In this document: one piece after another, positions 13,676-21,479 of the stretch
How positions within the stretch are numbered: the stretch's first letter is position 1
How the letters are laid out: every line of letters starts with the position of its first letter
Assembly (NCBI RefSeq): GCF_041146395.1
Contig: NW_027182887.1
Location: forward strand, 23,501-87,500
Source: Eulemur rufifrons
Taxonomy: Eukaryota > Chordata > Mammalia > Primates > Lemuridae
Direction: 5' to 3'
DNA length: 64,000 nucleotides
Translations under genes and position numbers: made by a program
Notes under the pieces: generated by a model
The model's input: the letters and a program-made list of their open reading frames with translations, nothing else
Told to the model about the DNA's origin: nothing
Databases searched by the model: none

Positions 13676-16042
13676 TTAGATATATATACCTAGATATTTT
13701 ATTTTCTTTGTTGCTATTTTGAAGGGTATTGAGTCTTTAATTTGGTTTTCCGATTGACTGTTATTGGCATATATAAATGCCTCTGATTTGTGTATATTAA
13801 TTTTGTAGCCTGAGACTTTGCTGTATTCGTTAATCAATTCCAGGAGTCTCTTGGTTGAATCCTGGGGGTTTTCCAGATATAACATCATATCATCAGCAAA
13901 AAGTGAGAGTTTGATCTCTTCCTTCCCTATTTGGACTCCCTTGATTTTGCTCTCTTGCCTGATAGCTCTCGCAAGGACTTCCAATACTATGTTGAAAAGT
14001 AATGGAGACAATGGGCAGCCCTGTCTGGTTCCAGTTCTAAGTGGGAGTGCTTTCAGTTTTTCCCCATTCAGTATGATGTTGGCTGTGGGTTTGTCATATA
14101 TGGCTTGTATCATTTTTAGGTAGGTTCCATCAATGCCTATTTTGTTAAGCGTTTTTATCATAAAAGGGTGTTGAATTTTGTCAAATGCTTTTTCTGCATC
14201 TAATGAGAGTATCATATGATTTTTGTTTTTGCTTCTATTTATGTGGTGAATTACATTTATAGATTTACGTATGTTGAACCACCCCTGCATCTCGGGGATG
14301 AAGCCCACTTGGTCGTGGTGGATTACTTTTTTGATAAGTACTTGGATTCGATTTGCTAGTATTTTATTGAAAATTTTTGCATCTATATTCATGAGGGAAA
14401 TTGGTCTGTAGTTCTCTATTTTTGTTGAGTCCTTTCCAGGCTTTGGTATTAATGTTATATTGGCTTGGTAGAACGTGTTGGGGAGAACTCCATCCTTCTC
14501 AATATTGGAGAATAGTTTATGTAGGATGGGCACCAGTTCTTCTTTGTATGTATGGTAAAATTCAGGTGTGAACCCATCTGGACCAGGGCTTTTCTTTTTG
14601 GGAAGGTTTTTTATTGCTGTTTCGATTTCAGTTCTTGATATTGGTCTGTTCAGGTACTCTATTTCTTCCTGGTTGAGCCTGGGAAGACTATGTGTCTCTA
14701 AAAATTTGTCCATTTCCTCCACGTTCTCCAGTTTGTGTGCATAAAGATTTTTGTAGAATTCATAGATGATATCTTGTATCTCTGTAGCATCGGTTGTGAT
14801 TTCTCCTTTCATGTTCCTAATGGAGGTTATTAGAGATTTTACTTTTGTGCTCTTGGTTAGTCTAGCCAGAGGTGTGTCTATTTTGTTTATCTTTTCAAAG
14901 AACCAACTTTTTGTTTTATTAATTTCCCTTATAGTTTCTTTGTTGTCCTTTTCATTTAGTTCTGATTTGATCTTAGTAATTTCTCGCCTTCTGCTGGGTT
15001 TGGGATCGTTCTGTTCTTCTTTCTCCAGCTCTTTGAGTCTATTCGTTAGGTTGTCTATTTGCATGTTTTCTGTCTTTTTGATATAGGCATTTATGGATAT
15101 GAATTTTCCTCTCAGGACTGCTTTAGCTGCATCCCATAGATTTTGATAAGTTGTATCTCCATTGTCATTTAATTCAAAGAAATTTTTGATTTCCATCTTG
15201 ATTTCTTCTTTTATAGAATAATTATTCAGGAGAAGGTTATTTAGCTTCCATGACTTTGAGTAAGAGTGAGGGTTTCTGTTTGTGATCATTGTTACTTTTA
15301 TTCCGCTGTGATCTGAGAAGATGCATGGTATAATTTCTATTTTTTTGAATTTTTGAAGACATGATTTATGTCCTAAGACATGGTCAATCTTAGAGAATGT
15401 CCTGTGAGCTGATGAGAAGAATGTATATTCTGTGGACTTTGGGTAGAATGTCCTATAGATGTCAGCCATGCCCATTTGTTCTAGCATTCTATTTAGGTCC
15501 ATTATGTCTTTGTTTATTTTCTGTTTAGAGGATCTGTCCTGTACTGTCAGTGGGGTGTTAAAGTCTCCAGCTATTACAGTATTATTATCTATCATCTGGT
15601 TCAGATCTAGTAGGGTTTGCTTTATGAATCTAGGTGCACCTAGGTTGGGTGCATATATATTGAGTATAGTCATGGCTTCTTGTTGAATTGTGCCCTTGAC
15701 CAGTATGTAGTAGCCATTTTTGTCTTTTATTATTTTTGTTGGTTTGAAAGCTAAGTTATTGGAAATTAAGATTGCCACACCAGCTTTCTTTTCGTTACCG
15801 TTTGCTTGAAATACCGATTTCCATCCTTTTACTTTCAGTCTAAATGCATCTTTGCTCGTTAGGTGGGTTTCTTGGAGACAGCAGATACTTGGCTTGTGCT
15901 TTTTTATCCATTGGGACAGTCTATGTCTCTTGAGCGGGGAATTCAAGCCATTCACATTTATTGAGAAAACTGATAAGTGAGACGGTTTTTTGTTCAGCTT
16001 GTTGGGTAGAACTTCATTGCAATGTTTTCTCTCCTGAGCCAT
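13676..16042 (-). pseudogene. ORF2: L1 ORF2, 5' part: endonuclease and reverse transcriptase, ends at frameshift
   Basis: 788 codons encoding the N-terminal part of ORF2p, the enzyme that nicks target DNA and copies L1 RNA into it. The AP-type endonuclease shows QETH (catalytic Glu58), AGDFN (Asp160, Asn162) and SDH (Asp244, His245). A linker follows, then the reverse transcriptase with SPGPDGF (~486), LIPKPGKD (~531), the catalytic SLDAEKAFD (Asp615) and FADD (Asp717, Asp718). All these residues are present. The start ATG at 16,042 has A at -3 and lies 39 nt after the ORF1 stop, consistent with downstream re-initiation. The frame ends at a TAA at 13,676-13,678, immediately after an (AT)n run at 13,680-13,688. 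Two extra bases in that run explain the break, since the remaining ORF2 continues two bases out of frame. The product would lack the thumb and C-terminal domain. Confidence 0.93.
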
Positions 16043-16081
16043 TGTGGTATCTGGAATTTGATCTTTAGCTCTTGAGTAGTT

Positions 16082-17086
16082 TTACATTCGTGGATCTTTC
16101 TTGTGCTGGTCCGTGTGTAACTCTCTTTTGAGTACTTCTTGCAGGGCTGGTCTTGTCTTGGTGAATTCCCTCAACCTTTGTTTATCTGAGAATGTCTTGA
16201 TTTCTCCTTCGTATAGAAAACTTAGCTTAGCTGGGTACAAGATTCTAGGCTGGGCATTATTCTGTTTCAGAAGCGTGAAAATGGGGCCCCAAGCTCTTCT
16301 TGCTTGTAAGGTTTCAGCTGAGAAATCTGGCGTAATTCTGATGGGTTTTCCTTTGTAAGTTACCTGTTTCTTTCTCCTTACAGCTCGGAGAAGGGACTCT
16401 TTAGTGGATATTTTGGTCAGCCTGATGACTACGTGGCGTGGTGTTTTCCTATTTGCTATGAATCTCCCAGGGGTCCTTTGAGCTTCTTGAATCTGTATGT
16501 CTAGAGTATTGGCAAGGCCTGGAAAATTTTCCTCGATTATGTCTTCAAATAGCTTGTCCAACCCTTGCTTATTGTCTTCTTCACCCTCAGGGATGCCAAT
16601 AACTCTCAAGTTAGGTTTCTTCACATAATCCCACATTTCTTGAAGACTCAGATCATTTCTCTTACTTTTTTGATCTATCTCTGTGACTGACTTATTTAGT
16701 TGAAAGGAGTTATCTTCAATTTCTGAAATTCTTTCCTCTGTTTGATCTACCCTGCTTTTGAGACTTTCCACAGTGTTTTGTAGCTCTCTGAGTGAATTCT
16801 TCATTTCTAGGAGTTCAGTTTGGTTTTTCTTCAATATTTCAATTTCTTTAGTGAATTTTTCCTCCAAATCCTGAATTTTTTTTGCATTTTCCTTGTGTTG
16901 TCTGTCCATTGATTCTTGTATATTATTTAGCTTGTTTATGATCCATAATTGGAATTCTTCCTGTGACATGTTGGTGTTTTGAGTCCGGTTTGTGTCAAAT
17001 GGTTGAGAGCCGGTATTTCTCTTTGGGGGTGAGCTTTCTGTTTGATTCTTTGTGCTTCCTGTGTTTTTTCGCTGGGCCCTTCCCAT
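16082..17086 (-). CDS. ORF1: L1 ORF1 protein (RNA-binding chaperone), intact
   Basis: 334 codons with no break; human ORF1p has 338. ORF1p trimerises through a coiled coil, coats L1 RNA in the cytoplasm and acts as a nucleic-acid chaperone. Here a Ser/Thr/Asn-rich basic N-terminus (~1-40, with an SSPPK segment) leads into a heptad-rich coiled coil (~45-145; many E, K, L, I, including RVDQTEERISEIED). The RRM domain follows (~155-245, starting at WDYVKKPNLRVIGIPEGEE), then the C-terminal domain (~250-325) with the conserved AETLQARRAWGPIF and YPAKLSF motifs. The stop lies 39 nt before the ORF2 start. Start context is weak at -3 (T) but has G at +4; Met40 is a later alternative with less support because the N-terminus aligns in length with the family. 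Confidence 0.95.
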   Translation of the reverse strand: MGRAQRKNTGSTKNQTESSPPKRNTGSQPFDTNRTQNTNMSQEEFQLWIINKLNNIQESMDRQHKENAKKIQDLEEKFTKEIEILKKNQTELLEMKNSLRELQNTVESLKSRVDQTEERISEIEDNSFQLNKSVTEIDQKSKRNDLSLQEMWDYVKKPNLRVIGIPEGEEDNKQGLDKLFEDIIEENFPGLANTLDIQIQEAQRTPGRFIANRKTPRHVVIRLTKISTKESLLRAVRRKKQVTYKGKPIRITPDFSAETLQARRAWGPIFTLLKQNNAQPRILYPAKLSFLYEGEIKTFSDKQRLREFTKTRPALQEVLKRELHTDQHKKDPRM

Positions 17087-17810
17087 CTAGATTAATCGTT
17101 GGATCTTTACTTATAGATTTAGTCTGGTTAACAGCACTCTCTGTGCTCTATTCTTAGGCTGTGGAGTAGTCTAGGTATATTGCTTCCTTTGGCAAGAGGG
17201 GAAGACTGTTGTGAATTGATTAGAAATTTTTCTATTTCAGTTGGGGGACTGCTTCTGATGGGTCCAATCCTAGAGGATTGGAGTGATCCAAGACTGCTTT
17301 GGTGAGTTAGGACACTGTGTTGTAGTCTTTCAGAGGGCAGGCAGGGTCCACACTAGTAGTGGGCCAAAATTCTCTTTGTTTGTTTGTTTCCCTTTGGTTC
17401 TTCCTCTATAGGGGTGGTTTCTGTCTCTATCTGCAGGAAAAATACTAGTTGTGGGGAGTGGATGGTGCCCTCGCTCGCTCAGCGCCCCATTTGCCGCAAC
17501 TCCCACAGGCAAAAGTCTGCCTTGGCCCAATGTCCCCAGGGACCAGGCTCCACACTCTCGCTTCTGGAGAAGTAGTCAATGTTTAGACGTGGGTGGGGAC
17601 CCTATATAAGGTCTGTGGACCTGGGGAGGGGGCCGTCCAGGGAGCCTCTTGGCACCCTATTGCTCCGCAGTGACTTGGCTGTGGGCCCCAAGATGGCTAT
17701 TGCGCGCCCGTAGATCGCCGGTGTTGGGAGTGACTACTCAGGTTCCGGTATGTACCAGAGCCAGGGGCCTGGCCCGTTCCCAAGCTCAGCGTGGGTTCCC
17801 AGTTAGAAGG

Positions 17811-18150
17811 CAAAAAGAGAGAAGAAATAAGGAAAAAGAAAAAAGAAAAGAAAAGAAGTGAAAAGAAAGAACAGAAGGAGAAGAAAAGGAAAGAGAAAAG
17901 AAAAGGAGAAGAGAAGAGGAAAAAAAGAAAAAAAAAAATAAAATAAAAAAATAAAAAAATAAAAAATAAAAAAAATAAAAAAAAATAAAAAAAAATAAAA
18001 ATAAAAAAAAAAACAAAGACAAAAACAAAAACTAAACTAACAAATAACACAAAGAGACCTAACCCAGAAACAGCGAAAACACAAACACAAAAGAACAAAA
18101 ACAGAGCTACACAACACCACAACGCATCACTAAACGAAGGGATACACAAT
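17811..18150. repeat. Purine/A-rich low-complexity tract in L1 5'UTR
   Basis: On + the sequence passes from GA-rich (AAGAGAGAAG words, 17,811-17,930) to AAAAAT-type repeats (17,930-18,012) to ACAAA-rich (to about 18,150). In the L1 RNA it is a >300 nt pyrimidine/U-rich tract. Two long open frames rich in Phe, Leu and Ser on the minus strand here are by-products of the composition. Confidence 0.88.
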
Positions 18151-18194
18151 TCTGAAGTATACAGTTCAGCGGCTCAATGATCGTGTTTTTGCGC

Positions 18195-18505
18195 CTTAGC
18201 GCAGCTCCGCCCCTTCACGCCCGCTCCATTGGTTCCGGAGCGGCAACTCAGTGTTTATTTTACGTCTTAGCGCAGCTCCGCCCCTTCACGCCGGCTCCGT
18301 TGGTTCCGGAGCGGCAACTCAGTGTTTATTTTAAGTCTTAGCGCAGCTCCGCCCCTTCACGCCGGCTCCGTTGGTTCCGGAGCGGCAACTCAGTGTTTAT
18401 TTTAAGTCTTAGCGCAGCTCCGCCCCTTCACGCCCGCTCCGTTGGTTCCGGAGCGGCAACTCAGTGTTTATTTTAAGTCTTAGCGCAGCTCCGCCCCTTC
18501 ACGCC
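18195..18505 (-). repeat. 71 bp tandem repeats in L1 5'UTR (four full copies and a partial)
   Basis: Copies begin with CTTAGCGCAGCTCCGCCCC at 18,195, 18,266, 18,337, 18,408 and 18,479; spacing is exactly 71 bp each time. The last is partial, to about 18,505. Copies differ by one to four bases. In L1 orientation each full copy has a GC box (GGGGCGG, Sp1-type), an ETS-like CCGGAAC and a CCAAT-like word (a true CCAAT in the copy at 18,195). This resembles the promoter monomers of mouse L1s in logic, though not in sequence. Confidence 0.92.
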
Positions 18506-19246
18506 GAGTGCCGCCGGCGGAGATGGCGCGGGCCCAGAGACCAGCGGGGGGCGCCGGGGAGAGAGAGCTGCTGGGCACCTTATGGCTCCCGAGCGGTTCC
18601 GACTTTGCTTTCAAGATGGCGCCTGCAGCGCTCCGGGGTCGGAGGGGGACCGGCTCCCCGGCAGGCAGAGACCAGGGACCGCCGCTGCCAGGGGGTTTGG
18701 CGGGCAAAGCCGCCGGGGGCCACCGGCTGAAGAACCACCGACAAAAGTAGCGCAGAGGTACAGCGCAATTCGCTGATCGGGGATTGATCGTGCCCCTCCC
18801 CCCTGGCACAGGTCCGTCCCTTCTCGCTAAGGACTGTCTCAGCCGAGACTTCCCAGGTTCCAAGCTATTCTCCCGAAAAAGCCTCCTGTCTGCAATGCCC
18901 TACGTCTCGCTCGGAGATTCTGCTCTGGCTTGCGAGGGGGTCTCCAAGCAATTGGGGGTGGAGGTCAGTGAGGAGCGCAAGCCGCTTTTCCTAAAGACTG
19001 CCCCCGCCCCATCTGGGGGCGGGCGCAGCCGCCTGCGCTCCGCTGGCTACTGTCTGTTCCGCGCCTTCCGCAGAGTTCCGCGATCTAAATTTCTGTTCAC
19101 CTCAGACCTCACTTGCTCTGTTTGTCCCACGCTGATTCTCCGTGGATTCACACCGCTGTTCCTGTGTGGGAGCGGTCCTCTAGCGTTGTGGCAGGTCTGG
19201 ATCCACGGTTCGTCGCCGGAGCGCAGATCCGAGCAGTCACCGCCAC

Positions 19247-19257
19247 TCCGCCATCTT
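19247..19257 (-). promoter_or_regulatory. YY1-like site at L1 5' end
   Basis: In L1 orientation the element opens with GAAGATGGCGG, which holds the YY1 core AAGATGGC. Human L1 has a YY1 site near +13 that sets accurate initiation at the first base. The position at the very edge of the element supports full length. Confidence 0.75.
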
Positions 19258-19274
19258 CCCGAACCTTCACCTTT
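19258..19274. repeat. L1 target-site duplication, copy at the L1 5' end
   Basis: Exact 17 bp match to 11,819-11,835, followed by AACTCT of the uninterrupted satellite unit. In L1 orientation the site reads TT/AAAGG, close to the L1 endonuclease preference TT/AAAA. This supports ordinary target-primed reverse transcription. Confidence 0.92.
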
Positions 19275-19603
19275 AACTCTAAGCCTAACCCTTAACCCTA
19301 CAGTAAGGAAGACCCTTAATGCTAATGGGATCCCTTATCCCTAACCCTAACACTACAGCTAAAAATAACCCTAACCTTGGATTCTTAAACCTAACCCCTA
19401 ACACTTACTTTAACCCCAAACCCTAACCCTAATCTAAGCATTAAACCTAACCCTATCTCTTAACCCTAACGCTAACCCTTACCCTAACGCCTAGATCTAA
19501 CCCTAAATCTGACCTACCGCCTAATCCTAACCTTAAGCCCTAATGCTAACTCTAACCCTGAACCCTAAACCTACCCGTAACCCTTAACACTAACCCTATC
19601 CCT
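19258..19603 (-). repeat. Unit 7, right part, after the L1
   Basis: After the second target-site copy the unit continues in register (TTTAACTCTAAGCC, AGTAAGGAAGACCC, GGGATCCC) to about 19,603. At ACCCTATCC it departs from the 1.87 kb pattern and turns into sequence mirrored at 37.7-37.8 kb. It never reaches its own box A, so unit 7 is truncated by a rearrangement as well as interrupted by the L1. Confidence 0.8.
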
Positions 19604-19673
19604 AACCCCCTTACCCTAACTCTGTTAACCCTAACCCTCAACCCTGACCCTAACCTTAAACCTTAATCCTAAC

Positions 19674-19805
19674 CATTCGTCAGATGAGCCTCTGCCTTTG
19701 TCCTGCGTGACAGTTCAAGCCCAACACCCAGGGTACGATGAAGTGGGGACACAGCCTTGCTCCACACCCATAGTGCCCCGTACGTTAGACAGGGCCCGTG
19801 CCCTA
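19674..19805 (-). repeat. Box D (diverged telomere-associated box)
   Basis: Non-telomeric GC-rich segment with the box backbone: GATGAGCCTCTGCC, GTCCTGCGTGA, CCCAGGGTACGATG, GACAGGGCCCGTGCCCTAA. Mirrored at 37,585-37,713. Confidence 0.78.
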
Positions 19806-20059
19806 ACACACACCGTTAAACGTAAGCCCCAACCCTATCACTAAACCAAACCCTTCGTAAGCCCTGAATCTAACTCCTAACAGTAACTCTAATCCCTGAC
19901 CCTTACTCTTGCCTCTCACCCTAAACCTAAACCCAACCACTAAACATAATCCTAATCTCTAACCCTAACAGTAATCCTAACCCTAATTCTAAGCTAAAAC
20001 TCTAACCCCTAAATCTAATCCTAGTCCCTAACACCTAACCTTACCCTAAACCGAATTCC

Positions 20060-20200
20060 AATTCTCAGACTTTTTCAATTCAAAAACTTAAAAAAGCCTA
20101 GAATCCACCAATGCCGTGTCTGAGATGAGCGTCCGCCCCTATGTCCTGCATGACAGGCAGGCGCCAATGCCCAGGGTACTATGGAGTGGAGTCCTGGGGT
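20060..20200 (-). repeat. Box C (diverged box at satellite edge)
   Basis: Starts with ATTCTCAGACTTTTTCAA, then AAAGCC, GAGATGAGCGTCCGCC, GTCCTGCATGACAGG and CCCAGGGTACTATGG. It runs directly into the first satellite monomer (CTGTAGGCTTGC) with no telomere-like spacer. Its mirror copy is at 37,199-37,332. Confidence 0.78.
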
Positions 20201-21479
20201 CTGTAGGCTTGCTAAACTCCAGTTTGGAAGAATTGCTATAGTCATATATAGGGATGCTTACATTTACTTATAGAAAGCAACTATTGATGTGTGATTTGTA
20301 GGCTTGCCTTACTCTAGTTTGGATGAAGAAGCTGAATCATATATAGGAATATTAGCTTTGAGTTAGAGGAAGCATCTATGGGGGGTGCTTTTTTGGCTTG
20401 TTAAACTCTGGTTTGGAAGAAGTTCGAGAGTCTTATATAGGAACGATATCATTCATTCAGAGAAAGCAATTATAGGGAGTTGGTTTGTAGGCTTGCTAAG
20501 CTCTAGTTTGGAGGAAGGCGAGAGTCATATATAGAACGCTTACGTTCACATAAAGCGTCTACGGGGGGACGGTTTCTAGGCTTCCTAAACTCTAGCTTGG
20601 AAAAAGAGGACAGTTATGTATAGGAACTCTCGGCGGGGGATTTGTAGCATTGCTAAAATCTTAGATTGGAAAAGTTGCGAGAGTCATACATAGGAATGTT
20701 AACATTCACTCAATGAAAGCAACTATAAGGGGTGCTTTCCAGGCTGGCTACACTCTAATTTGGAAAAAGTGCGACAGTCATATATAGGAAGGCTTATATT
20801 CACTCAGACAAAGCAATTATGTGTAGGTGTATAGTAGGCATGCTAACTCTAGTTTGGAAAATTTCGAGAGCCATGTATAAGAAAGCTTACAGTAACTTAG
20901 AGAAAGCAACGAACAGGGGTGGAGTGTAGACTTGCTAAACTCTAGTTTGGAGGAAGTGCCATAGTCATATATAGGAACGCTTAAATTCATTCAGAGAAAA
21001 CAGCTGTCGGGGATTTGTTTGTAGACTTATTCAACTCTAGTTTGGAAGAAGTGCGAGAGACATATATAGGAATGTTTACATTGACTCAAAGAAAGCAACT
21101 ATGGGGGAGTGTTATTTTGGCATGCCAGATGCTAGTTAGGAAGAAGTACAAGACTCATATATAGGAACGCTTACATTCACACAGCGAGAGCAACTACGGA
21201 GTAGTGTCAGGTAGACATATTAAAGTCTAGCTTGGGAGAAGTTCCAGAGTCCTATATAGGAAAGGTAACAGCCACTTTGAAAAAGCAAGTCTTGGCGGGT
21301 GGTTTGTAGGCCTGCAAAACCTTGTTTTGGTTGAAGTGTGAGAATCATATATGAGAACGCTTACATTCACTCAGAGAAAGCAACGATGGGGTTGTTTGTA
21401 GGCTTACTAAACTGCAGTTTAGAAGAAGCAGGAGAATCACATATAGGAGCACATACATTTTGACGCACTGAAAGTAACT

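Larger units (their letters stand above)
11836..19257 (-). mobile_element. L1: Full-length LINE-1 retrotransposon
   Basis: A complete non-LTR element on the minus strand, about 7.4 kb. From right to left it has a 5'UTR (19,257-17,087), ORF1 (17,086-16,082), a 39 nt spacer, ORF2 (16,042-12,162), a 3'UTR with G-rich tracts, and a poly-A tail seen as T on +. It starts at a YY1-like GAAGATGGCGG, as expected for an untruncated L1, and is flanked by a perfect 17 bp duplication. ORF1 is intact and ORF2 has one frameshift, so the insertion is young but this copy probably cannot move itself. It lies in satellite unit 7 and is the only transposable element recognised in the window. The protein style and the 3'UTR suggest a strepsirrhine primate L1, which I infer rather than prove. 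Confidence 0.96.
17087..19257 (-). promoter_or_regulatory. L1 5'UTR and internal promoter
   Basis: About 2.17 kb upstream of ORF1, against ~0.9 kb in human L1. In L1 orientation it begins with the YY1-like site, continues through a GC- and CpG-rich segment (19,257 to about 18,180) including 71 bp tandem repeats, then a long pyrimidine/T-rich tract (about 18,150-17,810), then ordinary sequence to ORF1. The CpG-rich part is the likely internal RNA polymerase II promoter. Several AAGATGG motifs on the opposite strand (17,689, 18,613) and a TATATAAGG on + near 17,603 could support antisense transcription, which is known for human L1 but unproven here. Confidence 0.88.
18180..19260. promoter_or_regulatory. 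CpG-rich segment (CpG island-like) of the L1 5'UTR
   Basis: GC content and CpG frequency are far above the AT-rich L1 body and the CpG-poor satellite. Retained CpGs fit a recent insertion, since methylated CpGs decay in old L1 copies. Confidence 0.75.
1..19603 (-). repeat. Degenerate telomere-like satellite array, CCCTAA orientation, ~1.87 kb higher-order units
   Basis: Apart from the L1 at 11,836-19,257, the sequence is made of hexamer-like words around CCCTAA with frequent variants (CCTAAC, CACTAA, CCCTGA, CCCAAC, CTAAAC). TTAGGG therefore reads on the minus strand. Perfect hexamer runs reach only about four copies, so this is not a functional terminal telomere tract. The variants are not random: the same order of variants recurs every 1851-1879 bp, which makes this a higher-order satellite. 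Landmarks in each unit are the start CCTAGTCATCACTGTGAC, a short AGTAAGGAAGACCC element followed by GGGATCCC, and a GC-rich box A near the end. No B-type box occurs in this array. Similar degenerate blocks are known from subtelomeric and interstitial telomeric regions of mammals. The chromosomal position cannot be told from the sequence. Confidence 0.93.
19604..20200 (-). repeat. Transition zone: telomere-like DNA with boxes D and C
   Basis: CCCTAA-like DNA that no longer follows the 1.87 kb pattern. It contains two diverged boxes and then abuts the 94 bp satellite. Nearly the whole stretch is mirrored in inverse at about 37,199-37,806. Confidence 0.82.

Noticed and set aside
12928..15686. 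Plus-strand frames of 75-109 codons across the L1 body
   Set aside because: They lie antisense to ORF2 and are shadow frames of its codon pattern.
12162..16042. Endogenous retrovirus polymerase
   Set aside because: The reverse transcriptase has an AP-type endonuclease in front, no protease or integrase, a poly-A tail and no LTRs; it is a non-LTR L1.
17601..17610. TATATAAGG on + as a host gene promoter
   Set aside because: It lies within the L1 5'UTR with no gene downstream; at most it could serve antisense L1 transcription, which cannot be shown here.
17811..18013. A-rich stretch on + as the tail of a nested SINE or processed RNA
   Set aside because: The sequence before it reads as continuous L1 5'UTR, with no target duplication or recognisable SINE body.
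17697..18149. Open frames of 150 and 80 codons rich in Phe/Leu/Ser on the minus strand
   Set aside because: They are translations of the pyrimidine/T-rich simple tract in the L1 5'UTR.
1..20200. Functional terminal telomere
   Set aside because: Perfect hexamer runs reach only about four copies and the array is ordered into 1.87 kb units with non-telomeric boxes.
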